Source of the DNA: Azospirillum rugosum
GTDB lineage: Bacteria > Pseudomonadota > Alphaproteobacteria > Azospirillales > Azospirillaceae
Direction: 5' to 3'
NCBI RefSeq assembly: GCF_017876155.1
Contig: NZ_JAGINP010000036.1
Location: forward strand, 19,686 to 83,685
DNA: 64,000 nt
This document shows positions 19,766 through 27,821 of the stretch, in pieces (within the stretch, counting starts at the first letter, position 1; each line of letters starts with the position of its first letter). Both the position numbers and the translations under genes were made by a program. The notes beneath the pieces are model-generated. The model saw only the letters and a list, made by a program, of their open reading frames with translations. It was not told the DNA's origin and ran no database searches.

Positions 19766-20106
19766 GCTGCCCCTCCCGGCCGGCGGCCGCGGCGTTTCCA
19801 TTCCTCCAGGATCGCCGCCCGGGTCTCGGCCACCGCCTCGTCGTCCACCTCCAGCCCGACGTTGAGCAGGGCGAGCTGGGTCACCACCATGTCCTCGATG
19901 CGCAGGATGGTGGCCTCGATCTGGTCCTCCTCGACGCGGGCGCGGGCCAGCGCCGACAGGCCGCGGTCGACCACCAGGGCGACGGCCTCGGCGAAGTGGC
20001 GCAGCCGGTGGCGCTCCTGGACGATCTCGATCTGCCGGGCCAAAGCCTCGGGGATGCGGGCGGAGATGTGGCGGAGTTTGCCCGGGGTGTCGGCGTCGTG
20101 GCTCAT
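19762..20106 (-). CDS. Ribbon-helix-helix protein between traG and trbB
   Basis: A 114-residue protein whose N-terminal half looks like a CopG/Arc-type ribbon-helix-helix: KLRHISARIPEALARQIEIV followed by a helix to VDRGLSALARARVEE. The C-terminal half is acidic and helical. Such genes commonly stand between traG and trbB in trb-type elements and may regulate transfer. It starts 16 bp after traG and overlaps trbB, so it belongs to the same transcript. Confidence 0.7.
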   Translation of the reverse strand: MSHDADTPGKLRHISARIPEALARQIEIVQERHRLRHFAEAVALVVDRGLSALARARVEEDQIEATILRIEDMVVTQLALLNVGLEVDDEAVAETRAAILEEWKRRGRRPGGAA

Positions 20107-20122
20107 GGTGGGGCGGTTCCCT

Positions 20123-21601
20123 TCACATGATGGTCTTGCGGCGGGACGGGCGGACGGGGCGCGGCGGCTTCGCGGGGACGTTCGATCCGCCCCCCTGCCC
20201 GCTCGGTACCCCGAACCAGCGGTTGGCCTCGGGCCGCGGCGTCCAGCCGCGGGCCGGCGGGCCGTAGAAGGGTTTCCAGACCGGATCGGCGTACGGGTGC
20301 AGGCGAGTGGCGCGTATCGGCTTGCCGTAGCCGAAGACGATCAGGTCGTTGCCGTCCATCTCCAGCGCCGCGTGCATCGGCAGCACCGGCCGGCGGTCCA
20401 CCCGCACCCCGCGGCTGACGGTGGGGAAAAGGTCGAACAGGCCCTTGGAGGTCGAGCGCGTCGGCACCTCCTCGATGGCCTCGCCAACCATGCGGCTGAT
20501 CCGCTCGGCCTCGTCCGACGAGTTCGGCCGAAAGACGACGAGGCGGGTGTTGGCGGTCAGGCCTTTGCCGTAGCGCTCCTCGACCTCGCCCAGGCTCTGG
20601 GCCAAGAGGAGCAGGCGGATTCCGTATTCGCGAACGTAGCGGATCCATTCCGCCGCCTCGGCCATGCGGAACTGCAGGAACTCGTCCAGCGCCACCAGCA
20701 GCTTCCAGCGCCGCGCCCGCCCGTCGTCGGCGAGAGATCGGTCGACGGTGAGGAAGTCGATCATCTGGGTGAGGATCAGGGTGAAGACCCGGCGCAGGCG
20801 CCGCGCGTCCATCGGCCGGGCGACGATGTAGAGCGTCACCGGCCGCTCGCCGGCCACGAGGTCGGCAATCGAGAAGTCGCTGGCGGCGGTCTGCGCCTCC
20901 AGCACGCTGTCCTCGAACTCGGCGAGCAGCACCGAGGCGGTGACGTAGACCGACTTGCGGTAATGCAGGCTCTTGTCGACCGCCCCACCCCGCCCGCCCT
21001 TGCGGGCCGGGCCGTCCTTCTTGCCGTCCTCGTCCGGCTCGGCGTCGGCGGCGACGCTCTTGTCCCAGAGCTCCTGGGCGGCGCGCTGGGCGGTCGGGTG
21101 GACGCCCTCGGCCAGCATCAGCGTCAGCCCGTCGTCGCCGAGCAGGATGTGCCGCCGCGCCCCGGCCAGCGACTTCTCGGAATCCGCGGCGGCGGTCAGC
21201 AGGTAGACGAAGACGCCGGTGAGATAGGAAAAGGCGGCGTTGCGCCAGTGCCCCTCCTTCTCGCCCTCGGTGAGGATGCGGGCGGCGTGCTGGCAGTCCG
21301 GCACCAGATGGGGGCCGAGGCGCACCGCCATCAGCGGGTTGTAGCGGGGACCGCCGGGCCGGGCGAGGTCGAGGACGATGACGTCGCCGAAGCGCTCGCG
21401 CGCCGCCCCGCTGTCGCCGGCCATGGCGCCCTTGAAGTCCCAGACGACTGCGCTCTCGCGCCAGCCGGCGAACAGGGTGGGCAGCACCGTGGTGGTGGTC
21501 TTGCCCGAGCCGGTGGGGCCGATCACCAGCACCGGCTGCAGGGTGCGCTCACACAGGGGCCGGCCGTTCCAGGCGCCGAGGACGATGCAGGAGTCCGTCA
21601 T
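20123..21601 (-). CDS. traG: Conjugal transfer coupling protein TraG (VirD4-like), ATPase portion
   Basis: A 492-residue type IV coupling protein lacking the usual N-terminal membrane domain. Walker A is GPTGSGKTTTT near residue 28 and Walker B is LLVALDEFLQF. The C-terminal motif LLLLAQSLGEVEERYG follows. It would recruit the relaxosome to the channel. The ATG at 21601 is preceded by GAGGAGGGG. The family's N-terminal part (two helices plus the RWAD segment) is encoded by the separate open frame just upstream, in another frame. Confidence 0.9.
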   Translation of the reverse strand: MTDSCIVLGAWNGRPLCERTLQPVLVIGPTGSGKTTTTVLPTLFAGWRESAVVWDFKGAMAGDSGAARERFGDVIVLDLARPGGPRYNPLMAVRLGPHLVPDCQHAARILTEGEKEGHWRNAAFSYLTGVFVYLLTAAADSEKSLAGARRHILLGDDGLTLMLAEGVHPTAQRAAQELWDKSVAADAEPDEDGKKDGPARKGGRGGAVDKSLHYRKSVYVTASVLLAEFEDSVLEAQTAASDFSIADLVAGERPVTLYIVARPMDARRLRRVFTLILTQMIDFLTVDRSLADDGRARRWKLLVALDEFLQFRMAEAAEWIRYVREYGIRLLLLAQSLGEVEERYGKGLTANTRLVVFRPNSSDEAERISRMVGEAIEEVPTRSTSKGLFDLFPTVSRGVRVDRRPVLPMHAALEMDGNDLIVFGYGKPIRATRLHPYADPVWKPFYGPPARGWTPRPEANRWFGVPSGQGGGSNVPAKPPRPVRPSRRKTIM

Positions 21602-21611
21602 CACCCCCTCC

Positions 21612-21959
21612 TCACAGCAGGCCGCTGCGACGGACGTCGGCGCCGTCGGCCCAGCGGCCGACGCCGAAGCGGGGACTGCGGTCGCCGCGCAGGGCGAGGC
21701 CGACGCGCACCACCAGCGCCAGGGCGGTGGCGGTGCAGACCAGGACGGCGACGGTGACCATCCAGCGGTGGCCAGGGGCCAGCAGATCACGCCAGGTCAG
21801 GAACTGGCCGGGCCAGTAGAGCGCGACGGTGCCAACGCGCAACCCACCGAAGACGGCCGGCCAGCCGAACAGCCAGCCGACCAGCTCGGTGACGACCGCC
21901 ACCGTCAGCAGCCACGCAGTACAGCACCCGAGCAGGGTGAGGAGGAGGGAGCGCGTCAC
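21612..21959 (-). CDS. TraG N-terminal membrane segment encoded as a separate ORF
   Basis: A 115-residue protein with three hydrophobic stretches (WLLTVAVVTELVGWLFGWP near the start, and VTVAVLVCTATALALVV). The C-terminal FGVGRWADGADVRRSGLL matches the segment that normally leads into the ATPase domain of TraG/VirD4 proteins. A stop follows immediately. The ATPase portion restarts 10 bp later in a different frame with its own ribosome binding site. Either TraG is made as two polypeptides or one frameshift split it. It overlaps the relaxase stop by 4 bp. Confidence 0.72.
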   Translation of the reverse strand: MTRSLLLTLLGCCTAWLLTVAVVTELVGWLFGWPAVFGGLRVGTVALYWPGQFLTWRDLLAPGHRWMVTVAVLVCTATALALVVRVGLALRGDRSPRFGVGRWADGADVRRSGLL

Positions 21960-22696
21960 AGCTCGCGCCCTCCGAGATCGTCCAGGCCGTCGCGCCCGAT
22001 CTCGCGGCCGCGCTCCTCGCGCAGGCGCTGCATCTCGACGAGCTGGCGCTCGTAGGCCTGCCGCTCGCGCTCGTCCATCCAGCCCAGCGTCCGGGTGGTG
22101 ACCTCGACCGCGTCATGCCGGAACCAGTGGGTGACGACGTCGCGCTCGAAGTACAGGTCGCGGTCGTCCTGGACGCCGCGGATCATCACGTGCAGGTGCT
22201 GGTTGCCGTCCGGGTGCGCCATGTCGGGCTTGCGCTCGACCGCCGCCACCCACTCGAGTTCTCCCACCCGGCGCTCCCAGGCGGTCATGACCTCGCGGCC
22301 ATAAGCCACCATGTCGTCGATGCGGTGGCCGTCGTTCGGGCTGACGATGACGTGGAAGACGCGGCGGTCGTCCGACCAGGCGGCGGCCACCTCGCCCTTG
22401 TCGATGCCGAGGCGGTCGCGATCGAACAGCGGGCCGTCCTTGGCGAGGTAGTTGGCCAGCACGGCGACCGAGTTGGGGAAGGCGCCGCGGGCGCGGTCGT
22501 GGTAGAGCAGCTTGACGTTGACCGGACGGGCGTAGGCGTTCGGGCTGGCCGGCGCGGCCCGCACTCGAACCCGGCGCTCGGAGCGGCGGACATAGTCGCG
22601 GGCCAGGGCCCGGCCGCGGTCGGCCAGCGCCTTCATCCGGGCCTTGAAGCCGTCGTCGGCCGAGAGGCCGTCGAAGATCGACCCGCGCCACCGCAT
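21956..22696 (-). CDS. Short conjugative relaxase (TraI/VirD2-like)
   Basis: A 246-residue relaxase. It has VNVKLLYHDRARG, the tract NYLAKDGPLFDRDR, VFHVIVSPNDGHRIDDM and the metal-binding motif in GNQHLHVMIRGVQDDRDLYF. These match the catalytic domain of DUF3363-type relaxases, which are usually over 600 residues; here the long C-terminal region is missing. It should nick oriT and lead the strand through TraG. The start MRWRGSIFDG at 22696 follows GGAGGAG. A 358-bp gap upstream is the likely oriT location. Confidence 0.82.
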   Translation of the reverse strand: MRWRGSIFDGLSADDGFKARMKALADRGRALARDYVRRSERRVRVRAAPASPNAYARPVNVKLLYHDRARGAFPNSVAVLANYLAKDGPLFDRDRLGIDKGEVAAAWSDDRRVFHVIVSPNDGHRIDDMVAYGREVMTAWERRVGELEWVAAVERKPDMAHPDGNQHLHVMIRGVQDDRDLYFERDVVTHWFRHDAVEVTTRTLGWMDERERQAYERQLVEMQRLREERGREIGRDGLDDLGGREL

Positions 22697-23054
22697 GCCG
22701 GTACTCCTCCGCGAACCACGACCGGCTCCAGGGCCGGCCGGAAGACAAAACCGGATCGACGATGCAGAGAAAGCCGCTATATGACCAGAATTCAAAGGGA
22801 TTATCGGGATTTCAAAGGACAGGTTCGCCAATGTTCGCCCAGTAAAGCGCGTACACAGGAAAACTATAAGGAAATCAACGGCCACGAACGACGGCGAACC
22901 GCCCCTTTATCTTGCTGACCGTTGATTTCTCTTCTTCCGCATGCCCTCACGAAAGCCCGCCGAAGCTTGGACACACTGTCCGATTTCCTGTCTTTGCGCG
23001 CCGTTGTGCGAATGTCTTCGCTCCGGGGGCAAAGCAGGCCGCCGCCCTGCCCGA
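22697..23054. other. Non-coding region upstream of the relaxase gene, candidate oriT
   Basis: This 358-bp gap is less GC-rich than its flanks and holds no convincing ORF. Visible structure: TTCAAAGG twice with a 20-bp period (22791-22798 and 22811-22818), TTCGCC twice (22824 and 22834), and an 11-bp perfect inverted repeat GAAATCAACGG/CCGTTGATTTC (22871-22881 and 22919-22929). Its place directly before the relaxase gene is typical for oriT. The nick site cannot be fixed from sequence alone. Confidence 0.5.
22871..22929. repeat. 11-bp perfect inverted repeat upstream of the relaxase gene
   Basis: GAAATCAACGG at 22871-22881 is matched exactly by CCGTTGATTTC at 22919-22929, with 37 bp between. 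Inverted repeats of this size beside relaxase genes are commonly part of oriT or of a regulator site. Confidence 0.6.
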
Positions 23055-23708
23055 TCAGCCCGCCACCGGGACCGATCCCAGGCCGAAGACCTCCGAGACG
23101 AGGCCGCGGACATCGGCCTCGGCCCGCCCGGCCATCTCCAGCTCCGGCACCAGCAGCCCGGTGCTCCGGCTCGTCGCGAAGGCCAGCCGCTGCCGCACCA
23201 CCGCCGCCGACACCGGCAGACGCAGCCCCAGCACCCTCGCCTCGGTGCCCGGTTCGACCAGCAGCCCCTCCGGCGCCCGGGTCAGCACCAGCGACGCACT
23301 GAGCATTGGCTCAGCCGCCAGCGCCTCGACGACCAGCTGCATCGTGGCGGCACAGCGCCCCACCGCCTCCCGGTCCGGCAGCGTCGGCACCAGCACGGTC
23401 TCCGCCGCCAGCAGGGCCGCCCGCACCGCTGCCGGCGAACGGGCCGGGGTGTTGATGACCACATGGTCGAAGCTGGTGCCCAGCCCCCACAGCCCGCAGC
23501 GCAGCTGGGCGCTGGTGATCGTGACGGTGTCGAACAGGGCCGGCAGGTCGTTGCGTCGGCGCATCCCCGCCCACTCCCGCACGCCCGAGGCGCCATCGAC
23601 GTCGAGCAGCGCCACCCGCTTGCCCTGCAAGGCCAGCTCGCCGGCCAGGTTGACCGCCAGCGTGGTGCGGCCCACCCCCGGCGCCAGGTTGACCAGGGCG
23701 GCGATCAT
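23055..23708 (-). CDS. ParA-like protein with degenerate P-loop
   Basis: A 217-residue ParA/MinD-fold protein (MIAALVNLAPGVGRTTLAVN). Intact ParA proteins have KGGVGKTT. Here both the signature lysine and the P-loop lysine are gone (APGVGRTT), while the switch aspartate region LLDVDGASG remains. ATP binding or hydrolysis is probably altered or lost. It overlaps the RHH gene by 4 bp and ends the repA-parA operon. It may be a structural partner of the canonical ParA encoded two genes upstream. Confidence 0.8.
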   Translation of the reverse strand: MIAALVNLAPGVGRTTLAVNLAGELALQGKRVALLDVDGASGVREWAGMRRRNDLPALFDTVTITSAQLRCGLWGLGTSFDHVVINTPARSPAAVRAALLAAETVLVPTLPDREAVGRCAATMQLVVEALAAEPMLSASLVLTRAPEGLLVEPGTEARVLGLRLPVSAAVVRQRLAFATSRSTGLLVPELEMAGRAEADVRGLVSEVFGLGSVPVAG

Positions 23709-23938
23709 GCCCCCTCCTCCCCGGCGAAGCGAGTTTCCAGCAGCTCGCGCAGCAGCGCCGCCATGGTGACGCCCCGGCGGAAGGCGGCGATCCTGATCCG
23801 CCCGCGCAGCTCCGGCGTGATGTCCACCGTCAGCCGCGCGGTGTAGACCTCCGCCTTGGCCGGCCCGCCCTCGCCCCGGCGCACCCAGGCGTCGGGCGCA
23901 CCGGGACGGGCGCCGAAGCCGATCCGCTCCCCGCTCAT
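23705..23938 (-). CDS. Small ribbon-helix-helix protein, probable partition partner
   Basis: A 77-residue basic protein. Its C-terminal half reads as a ribbon-helix-helix (ARLTVDITPELRGRIRIAAF, then GVTMAALLRELLETRF), like ParG-type centromere-binding proteins that pair with small ParA ATPases. It lies between two ParA-family genes with 4-bp overlaps on both sides. Probably it binds the plasmid centromere or represses the operon. Confidence 0.72.
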   Translation of the reverse strand: MSGERIGFGARPGAPDAWVRRGEGGPAKAEVYTARLTVDITPELRGRIRIAAFRRGVTMAALLRELLETRFAGEEGA

Positions 23939-24573
23939 GGCCCGGTCCCCAGCAGCTCGGCGGCCAGGGCCGCGATCTCCAGCGCCGCCGTGGAGCCCGG
24001 TTCGCTCTCGAAGGCCAGCCGGCCGGAGCGGACACAGCGGGCGAAGACGACGCGCTGGCCGACCGACGTCGCCATCGCCGGCGGCACCACCCCGGCCAGC
24101 TCGCGACGGGCATCGGCCAGCAGCCGGGTGCGGGCGATGCAGCGGTTCAGCAGAAAGCGCGCGGTCAGGTCCGGTTTCCAGCCGCGCGCCTCGTCGAGCA
24201 GGCGCAGCAGCTCGGCCGAGGCCCAGGCGTCGAACGGGCTGGGCTGCACCGGGATCAGCACCCGCTCGGCAGTCAGGATCGCCGAGCGCGCCAGCGCCGT
24301 CACCCGCGGCGGCCCGTCGATCACCACGTGCTCGACCCCGGAGGCCAGGTCGGGCACCTCGCGGTGCAGCGTCTCGCGCGCCAGCCCGACCATGGCGAAC
24401 AGCCGGGGCAGCCCCTCGCGGTTGCGCTGCTCGGCCCAGTCGAGCGCCGAGCCCTGGGGGTCGGCGTCGATCAGCAGTACGCGATGGCCACGCCGGGTCA
24501 GCTCGCCGGCGAGGTGGAGGGCGAGCGTCGTCTTGCCGACGCCGCCCTTCTGGTTGAGGAAGGCCACGATCAT
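23935..24573 (-). CDS. parA: ParA-family partition ATPase
   Basis: A 212-residue Walker-type ATPase with the canonical deviant P-loop in FLNQKGGVGKTTLALHLAG, switch I/II in LLIDADPQGSALDWAE and HVVIDGPPR, and QPSPFDAWAS. It is the short ParA class (no N-terminal HTH) that segregates low-copy plasmids together with a small RHH protein, which is encoded next. The start overlaps the repA stop by 4 bp. Confidence 0.9.
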   Translation of the reverse strand: MIVAFLNQKGGVGKTTLALHLAGELTRRGHRVLLIDADPQGSALDWAEQRNREGLPRLFAMVGLARETLHREVPDLASGVEHVVIDGPPRVTALARSAILTAERVLIPVQPSPFDAWASAELLRLLDEARGWKPDLTARFLLNRCIARTRLLADARRELAGVVPPAMATSVGQRVVFARCVRSGRLAFESEPGSTAALEIAALAAELLGTGP

Positions 24574-25586
24574 CGCGGCGCCCTCCCCGCTCCGGAGGAC
24601 TTATCCACAGGCGGAGGAGTCGAGGAGTCAGCCGCCAAGAGTCTGTTATTGTTTAAGTTATATAAGTTATAGGGGCGAATCGGTGAGGCGGAACAAGGGC
24701 TTGACTCCGAGTCGGGGTGGTGTTCCCCCGCGACTCGGCATGGTGATCTCCCGTTTTCCGATAGATATGATGTCCCGACATCATTCACAGGTTGTCCACA
24801 GGGGGCTGTGGACAGGTTCGCCAAGGGTCGCGCTCGGGAGAACAGCAGGCGCTCCTCGCCACCGCCCCGCTCGATGGACAGCCGATAGCCCGGCAGGCCG
24901 ATGGACGCGATCCGCCGGATGTGGCGGGCGAACTCGGCCGGGCGCACCGGACTGCCGCTGCGGGCGTGCAGGCGGCGCACCCCGATGGCGCCGCCGCCGC
25001 GCTGCCGGCCGCCCATCTTGCGCACCAGCCGGTACAGCCAGCGCGCCACCCCGCCGGTGAGGTCGAAATAGCCGGGATCCAGCGTCAGCACGCGGCGCTC
25101 ACACACCGCCGCGAACAGCCAGTCCGGCAGCGTCAGGCGGACGCCGGCCCCGGTCGGCTCCCACCCGTCGAGCCAGCGGAAGCGGGCCGGTCCCTGCGGA
25201 CCGGCGCGCAGCGTGGTCTCGACGCGGGTGGCCGCCAGACGGTCGAAGGCGGCGCGCAGCAGCGCGTAGTCGTGCCGGCCGACGCCGCGACCGAGGAAGC
25301 GCAGAAGCTGATACGCCGGGGTTTCCAGATGCCGGCTGGGCGTCCGGCCGGCGTCGAGGGCCTCGGTCAGCTGGCTTGCCGCCCAGACCAGCACGTCGGC
25401 GTCCCAGAGGGTGGCGATGCCGAGGTCGCCGGCCGGCTCGACCCGGATGCGCACCGCCCCCTGCTCGAAGGTGATGGGCGCGTGGCGTGGGGATTTGGCG
25501 AGGCTGAACCACGGCCAGACCATCAGGTCGGCCACGTCGCGCAACGCGATGTCGGTGCGGCGGGCGGGAAAGCGAGGGTCGTCCAT
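24570..25586 (-). CDS. repA: Plasmid replication initiator RepA (RPA family)
   Basis: A 338-residue protein of the replication initiator protein A type: LMVWPWFSLAKSPR, then IRVEPAGDLGIATLWDADVL near residue 60, YQLLRFLGRG, and the winged-helix part LTLDPGYFDLTGGVARWLYR. The C-terminal ~80 residues are low-complexity and end in PPPVDKSSGAGRAPR. They are encoded by DNA that also carries DnaA-box-like sites, so the gene end may double as part of oriV. GGGAGGGGAGT precedes the ATG. Confidence 0.85.
   Translation of the reverse strand: MDDPRFPARRTDIALRDVADLMVWPWFSLAKSPRHAPITFEQGAVRIRVEPAGDLGIATLWDADVLVWAASQLTEALDAGRTPSRHLETPAYQLLRFLGRGVGRHDYALLRAAFDRLAATRVETTLRAGPQGPARFRWLDGWEPTGAGVRLTLPDWLFAAVCERRVLTLDPGYFDLTGGVARWLYRLVRKMGGRQRGGGAIGVRRLHARSGSPVRPAEFARHIRRIASIGLPGYRLSIERGGGEERLLFSRARPLANLSTAPCGQPVNDVGTSYLSENGRSPCRVAGEHHPDSESSPCSASPIRPYNLYNLNNNRLLAADSSTPPPVDKSSGAGRAPR
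24601..24820. other. Candidate replication origin within the 3' end of repA
   Basis: Inside the repA coding sequence lie a perfect DnaA box TTATCCACA (24601-24609), an AT-rich stretch around 24645-24675 that contrasts with the surrounding GC-rich DNA, and TTGTCCACA (24792-24800), which differs from the DnaA box by one base. A 9-bp perfect inverted repeat TGTCCACAG/CTGTGGACA follows (24793-24801 and 24806-24814, spacer GGGG). DnaA boxes plus an AT-rich segment are the usual ingredients of a plasmid origin. Confidence 0.5.
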
Positions 25587-25598
25587 ACTCCCCTCCCC

Positions 25599-25841
25599 TC
25601 AGCGGCGGGCCGGCCGCACGGCGCTGGCGCCGGGGTCGGAGGTGGAGGTGCGCAGGCCGCGGTCGGCCCAGGCCTTCAGGTCGTCGAGCGCGTAGACCAC
25701 GCGCCCGCCGATCTTGCGGTAGCGCGGGCCGGTGCCGTAGACGCGGTGCTTCTCCAGCGTCCGGCCGGACAGGCCGAGGAAGCGCCCGGCCTCGGCCGTG
25801 CGCAGGAAACGTTGCGGCAGGTCGTCGGTGCTGTCGTGCAT
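25599..25841 (-). CDS. Excisionase/AlpA-like helix-turn-helix protein
   Basis: An 80-residue MerR-like winged-HTH protein: RFLRTAEAGRFLGLSGRTLE, then GPRYRKIGGRVVYALDDLKAW. This is the HTH_17 fold seen in phage excisionases and AlpA regulators. In this type of backbone it commonly precedes repA and may regulate the rep-par operon. The gap to repA is only 12 bp. Confidence 0.85.
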   Translation of the reverse strand: MHDSTDDLPQRFLRTAEAGRFLGLSGRTLEKHRVYGTGPRYRKIGGRVVYALDDLKAWADRGLRTSTSDPGASAVRPARR

Positions 25842-25931
25842 GGTCGAGCCTCCGTGTTCCGGAGCGCGCCGCCGGGAGCGGCGGTGCGCGATGGCGGAAG
25901 GCTCGCGGAAACACGAAAGCGCCGGGGAGGG

Positions 25932-25970
25932 GAAAGATCGGAGGGGCCGGAGTCCCCCGGCCCCTCCCTC
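25932..25970 (-). terminator. Hairpin terminator downstream of the DUF2285 gene
   Basis: An 11-bp perfect stem GGAGGGGCCGG (25940-25950) and CCGGCCCCTCC (25957-25967) with a six-base loop lies 15 bp after the - strand DUF2285 gene. On that strand it is followed by GATCTTTCCCC, a weak T-tract. It also separates this gene from the rep operon. Confidence 0.6.
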
Positions 25971-25981
25971 CCCGGAGCGGT

Positions 25982-26756
25982 CTACCGCTGGCCGCGCCCG
26001 AGGCGGCCGGCCAGCAGCTCGCGGTAGCCGCCGGCCATCAGCCGCCGCCCGCGGCGGACCAGATAGCGGACCTGGTCGCGCAGGGGGCTGGAGCGGAACC
26101 AGTCGGCCGCCACCCGCCGCTCGCCGAACACCGCCTCGGCGGTGTCGCGCAGGCTGGCGCCGGCCAGGGCGGCGTCGAGCGCCTGCAGGGCGTGGCGCAG
26201 CAGGCCGGTCTGGGTGGGCGTCAGCTCGGGCATCGGCGGCCGGCCCGCCATCAGCGCCGCCAGCCGCTCGATCCCGGCGACCTGTGGCGCCCGCGGCCGG
26301 TCGAACGCCACGGTGGCCCACAACGGCGTCCCCGGTGGCGGCAGGTCGGGCGCCAGGACCAGGAAGCGCCGCTCGCGGGCGCCGTCGGCGATCACCACGT
26401 GGAAACCGTCCGGCGTCGGCAACACGGCCCGCCGCCCCGGCCCGGCCAGCGGGTCAGCGTCCGGAGCCACGGGGATCGGCTGCATGGGAACCGGAATCAG
26501 CCGCACCAGGTCCGGCAGCAGGTCCGGCGTCCAGAAGATCGCCGTGTCGTGGGCGGTCCGGTCCGGGTCCTCGGCGAAAGGACAACCCCCAGCGCCGGCC
26601 CACGGCGGCGTGTTCCGCCGAGCGCGGTACGGCGGCCCGCGTCGCGGCCCTGTACTCGGGATTGCGGCGCAGGAACTCCCACGCCCAGCCCGCCACCGGC
26701 AGCGCTGCCGTGTCGGCGTAGGCGGCGGCGGACCGCCAGTCTCTCGTGCCTGTCAT
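25982..26756 (-). pseudogene. DUF2285-domain transcription factor-like gene, frameshifted
   Basis: Two frames together give one protein. The N-terminal part is MTGTRDWRSAAAYAD, then GWAWEFLRRNPEYRA and RRWGLSF. The C-terminal part continues in another frame as AEDPDRTAHDTAIFWTPDLL and runs through a DUF2285 domain (WFRSSPLRDQVRYLVRRGRRLMAGGYRELL, split) to the end. The shift lies near 26575, where a T run of three (TCCTTTCGCC on the coding strand) would be in frame with two. The C-terminal part alone could start at 26506 (174 residues). Either a recent one-base insertion or a sequencing error explains it. Confidence 0.72.
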
Positions 26757-26969
26757 GAAACCGTCCTCGTCGTGGATGAAGGGACGGATGCGCATCCAAA
26801 CGCTCAGGTTGCGAAGCGCCAAACGCACCGGTAGGCCGGTGCGGCGTATCGGGGGGTCGATGCAACCGGCACACCCCGATCGAAAGGGGTGGAAGCGCTT
26901 GATCGGACAGGAAAAGAGCCGCCCAGCCGGTGTTCAGCGATGCCGGACGGGTGGGATGGCGATGACGGC

Positions 26970-27239
26970 TTAATTCGAAACGAGCAGGTGGCGGTAGCCG
27001 CTTTCGGTCATCCAGCGGGCGCGGGCGAGATGGCTGGCGTGGGCACGCCGGGCGCGCTCGGGCTCCTCGTCCGGGTCGATGCGCAGCACAATCCGGGCGA
27101 CCTCGTCGGGGTCGGCGCCGTCCGCCGCGGCGTCGAGAAGGCGCAGGTAGGTGACCAGATGCAGCCGGTCGTAGTCGGTCAGCGTTTCGCCGGTGGGCGC
27201 TACGTCGAACACCGGCGCGTCGATGCGCGGCTTCCTCAT
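26970..27239 (-). CDS. Small DUF2285-domain protein
   Basis: An 89-residue protein with the DUF2285-type pattern: LTDYDRLHLVTYLRLLDAAA, VARIVLRIDPDEEPERARRA and ARARWMTESGYRHLL. It is a stand-alone version of the C-terminal domain in the neighbouring frameshifted gene. Such small proteins accompany plasmid and integrative-element backbones in alphaproteobacteria. Function is unknown; a DNA-binding role is suggested by the basic C-terminal helix. Confidence 0.8.
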   Translation of the reverse strand: MRKPRIDAPVFDVAPTGETLTDYDRLHLVTYLRLLDAAADGADPDEVARIVLRIDPDEEPERARRAHASHLARARWMTESGYRHLLVSN

Positions 27240-27352
27240 GCGCAGGCTCCTTTCCCTTCGGTGTTGGAGACCACCCGTCGGCCATGGGCCGACGACCGAA
27301 TGGTATATGTATCCCGTGGCGACTTTTCCCTCAATGGGGCTCCATCCTGGCG

Positions 27353-27625
27353 ATGGAGGACCTTCCCGACATACTGGCCGCGAACATCCGGCGCCTGCGG
27401 CGTGAGCGCGCCATCACGCAGGAGGAGCTCGCCCATATCTCGGGCATCGACCGCAGCTACGTCGGCCAGATCGAGCGGGCCGAGCACAAGGCGAGCGTGG
27501 TGACGCTCGGCCGGCTGGCGCGGGCGCTGAAGGTGCTCCCCGGCGATCTGCTGGCGCTGCCCCCCGATCACCCCTTCCTCTCCGAACTGGCCGGCCCCAC
27601 CCAAGACGGTGACGGCGGTGCGTGA
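27353..27625 (+). CDS. XRE-family transcriptional regulator
   Basis: A 90-residue Cro/C1-type HTH protein: MEDLPDILAANIRRLRRERA, ITQEELAHISGIDRSYVGQI, then ERAEHKASVVTLGRLARAL. The frame opens at 27284, but ATG at 27353 begins the conserved domain and follows a GG-rich stretch. It is divergent from the DUF2285 gene and may control it. It closely resembles the XRE protein at 35705. Confidence 0.85.
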   Translation: MEDLPDILAANIRRLRRERAITQEELAHISGIDRSYVGQIERAEHKASVVTLGRLARALKVLPGDLLALPPDHPFLSELAGPTQDGDGGA

Positions 27626-27821
27626 CGACATACGTGGGCAGGACGCCACATTTCCGCCACCATTGCTTTTGGGGCGAAAGAGTTGGCGATGCCAACGATT
27701 TCCGGGAGAGGTGCGAGACTTTTTTGGCGTATGCCAGTCAATCCGGGCAGTGGCCGGGAGTGCATTCCCGTGTTCACGGCGATCCGGAGTCCCGGATCGG
27801 CGGACAGCCGGACATCCGGAT

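Noticed and set aside
18515..21757. A 1080-codon + strand frame opposite trbB-traG
   Set aside because: Antisense shadow spanning several conserved genes; no domain recognisable.
10486..25841. Prophage interpretation of the - strand cluster
   Set aside because: There are no capsid, tail or terminase genes. The set is a complete Trb-type secretion system with rep and par genes.
25982..26756. Programmed frameshift in the DUF2285 gene
   Set aside because: There is a short T run but no stimulatory structure was evident. A simple indel explains it.
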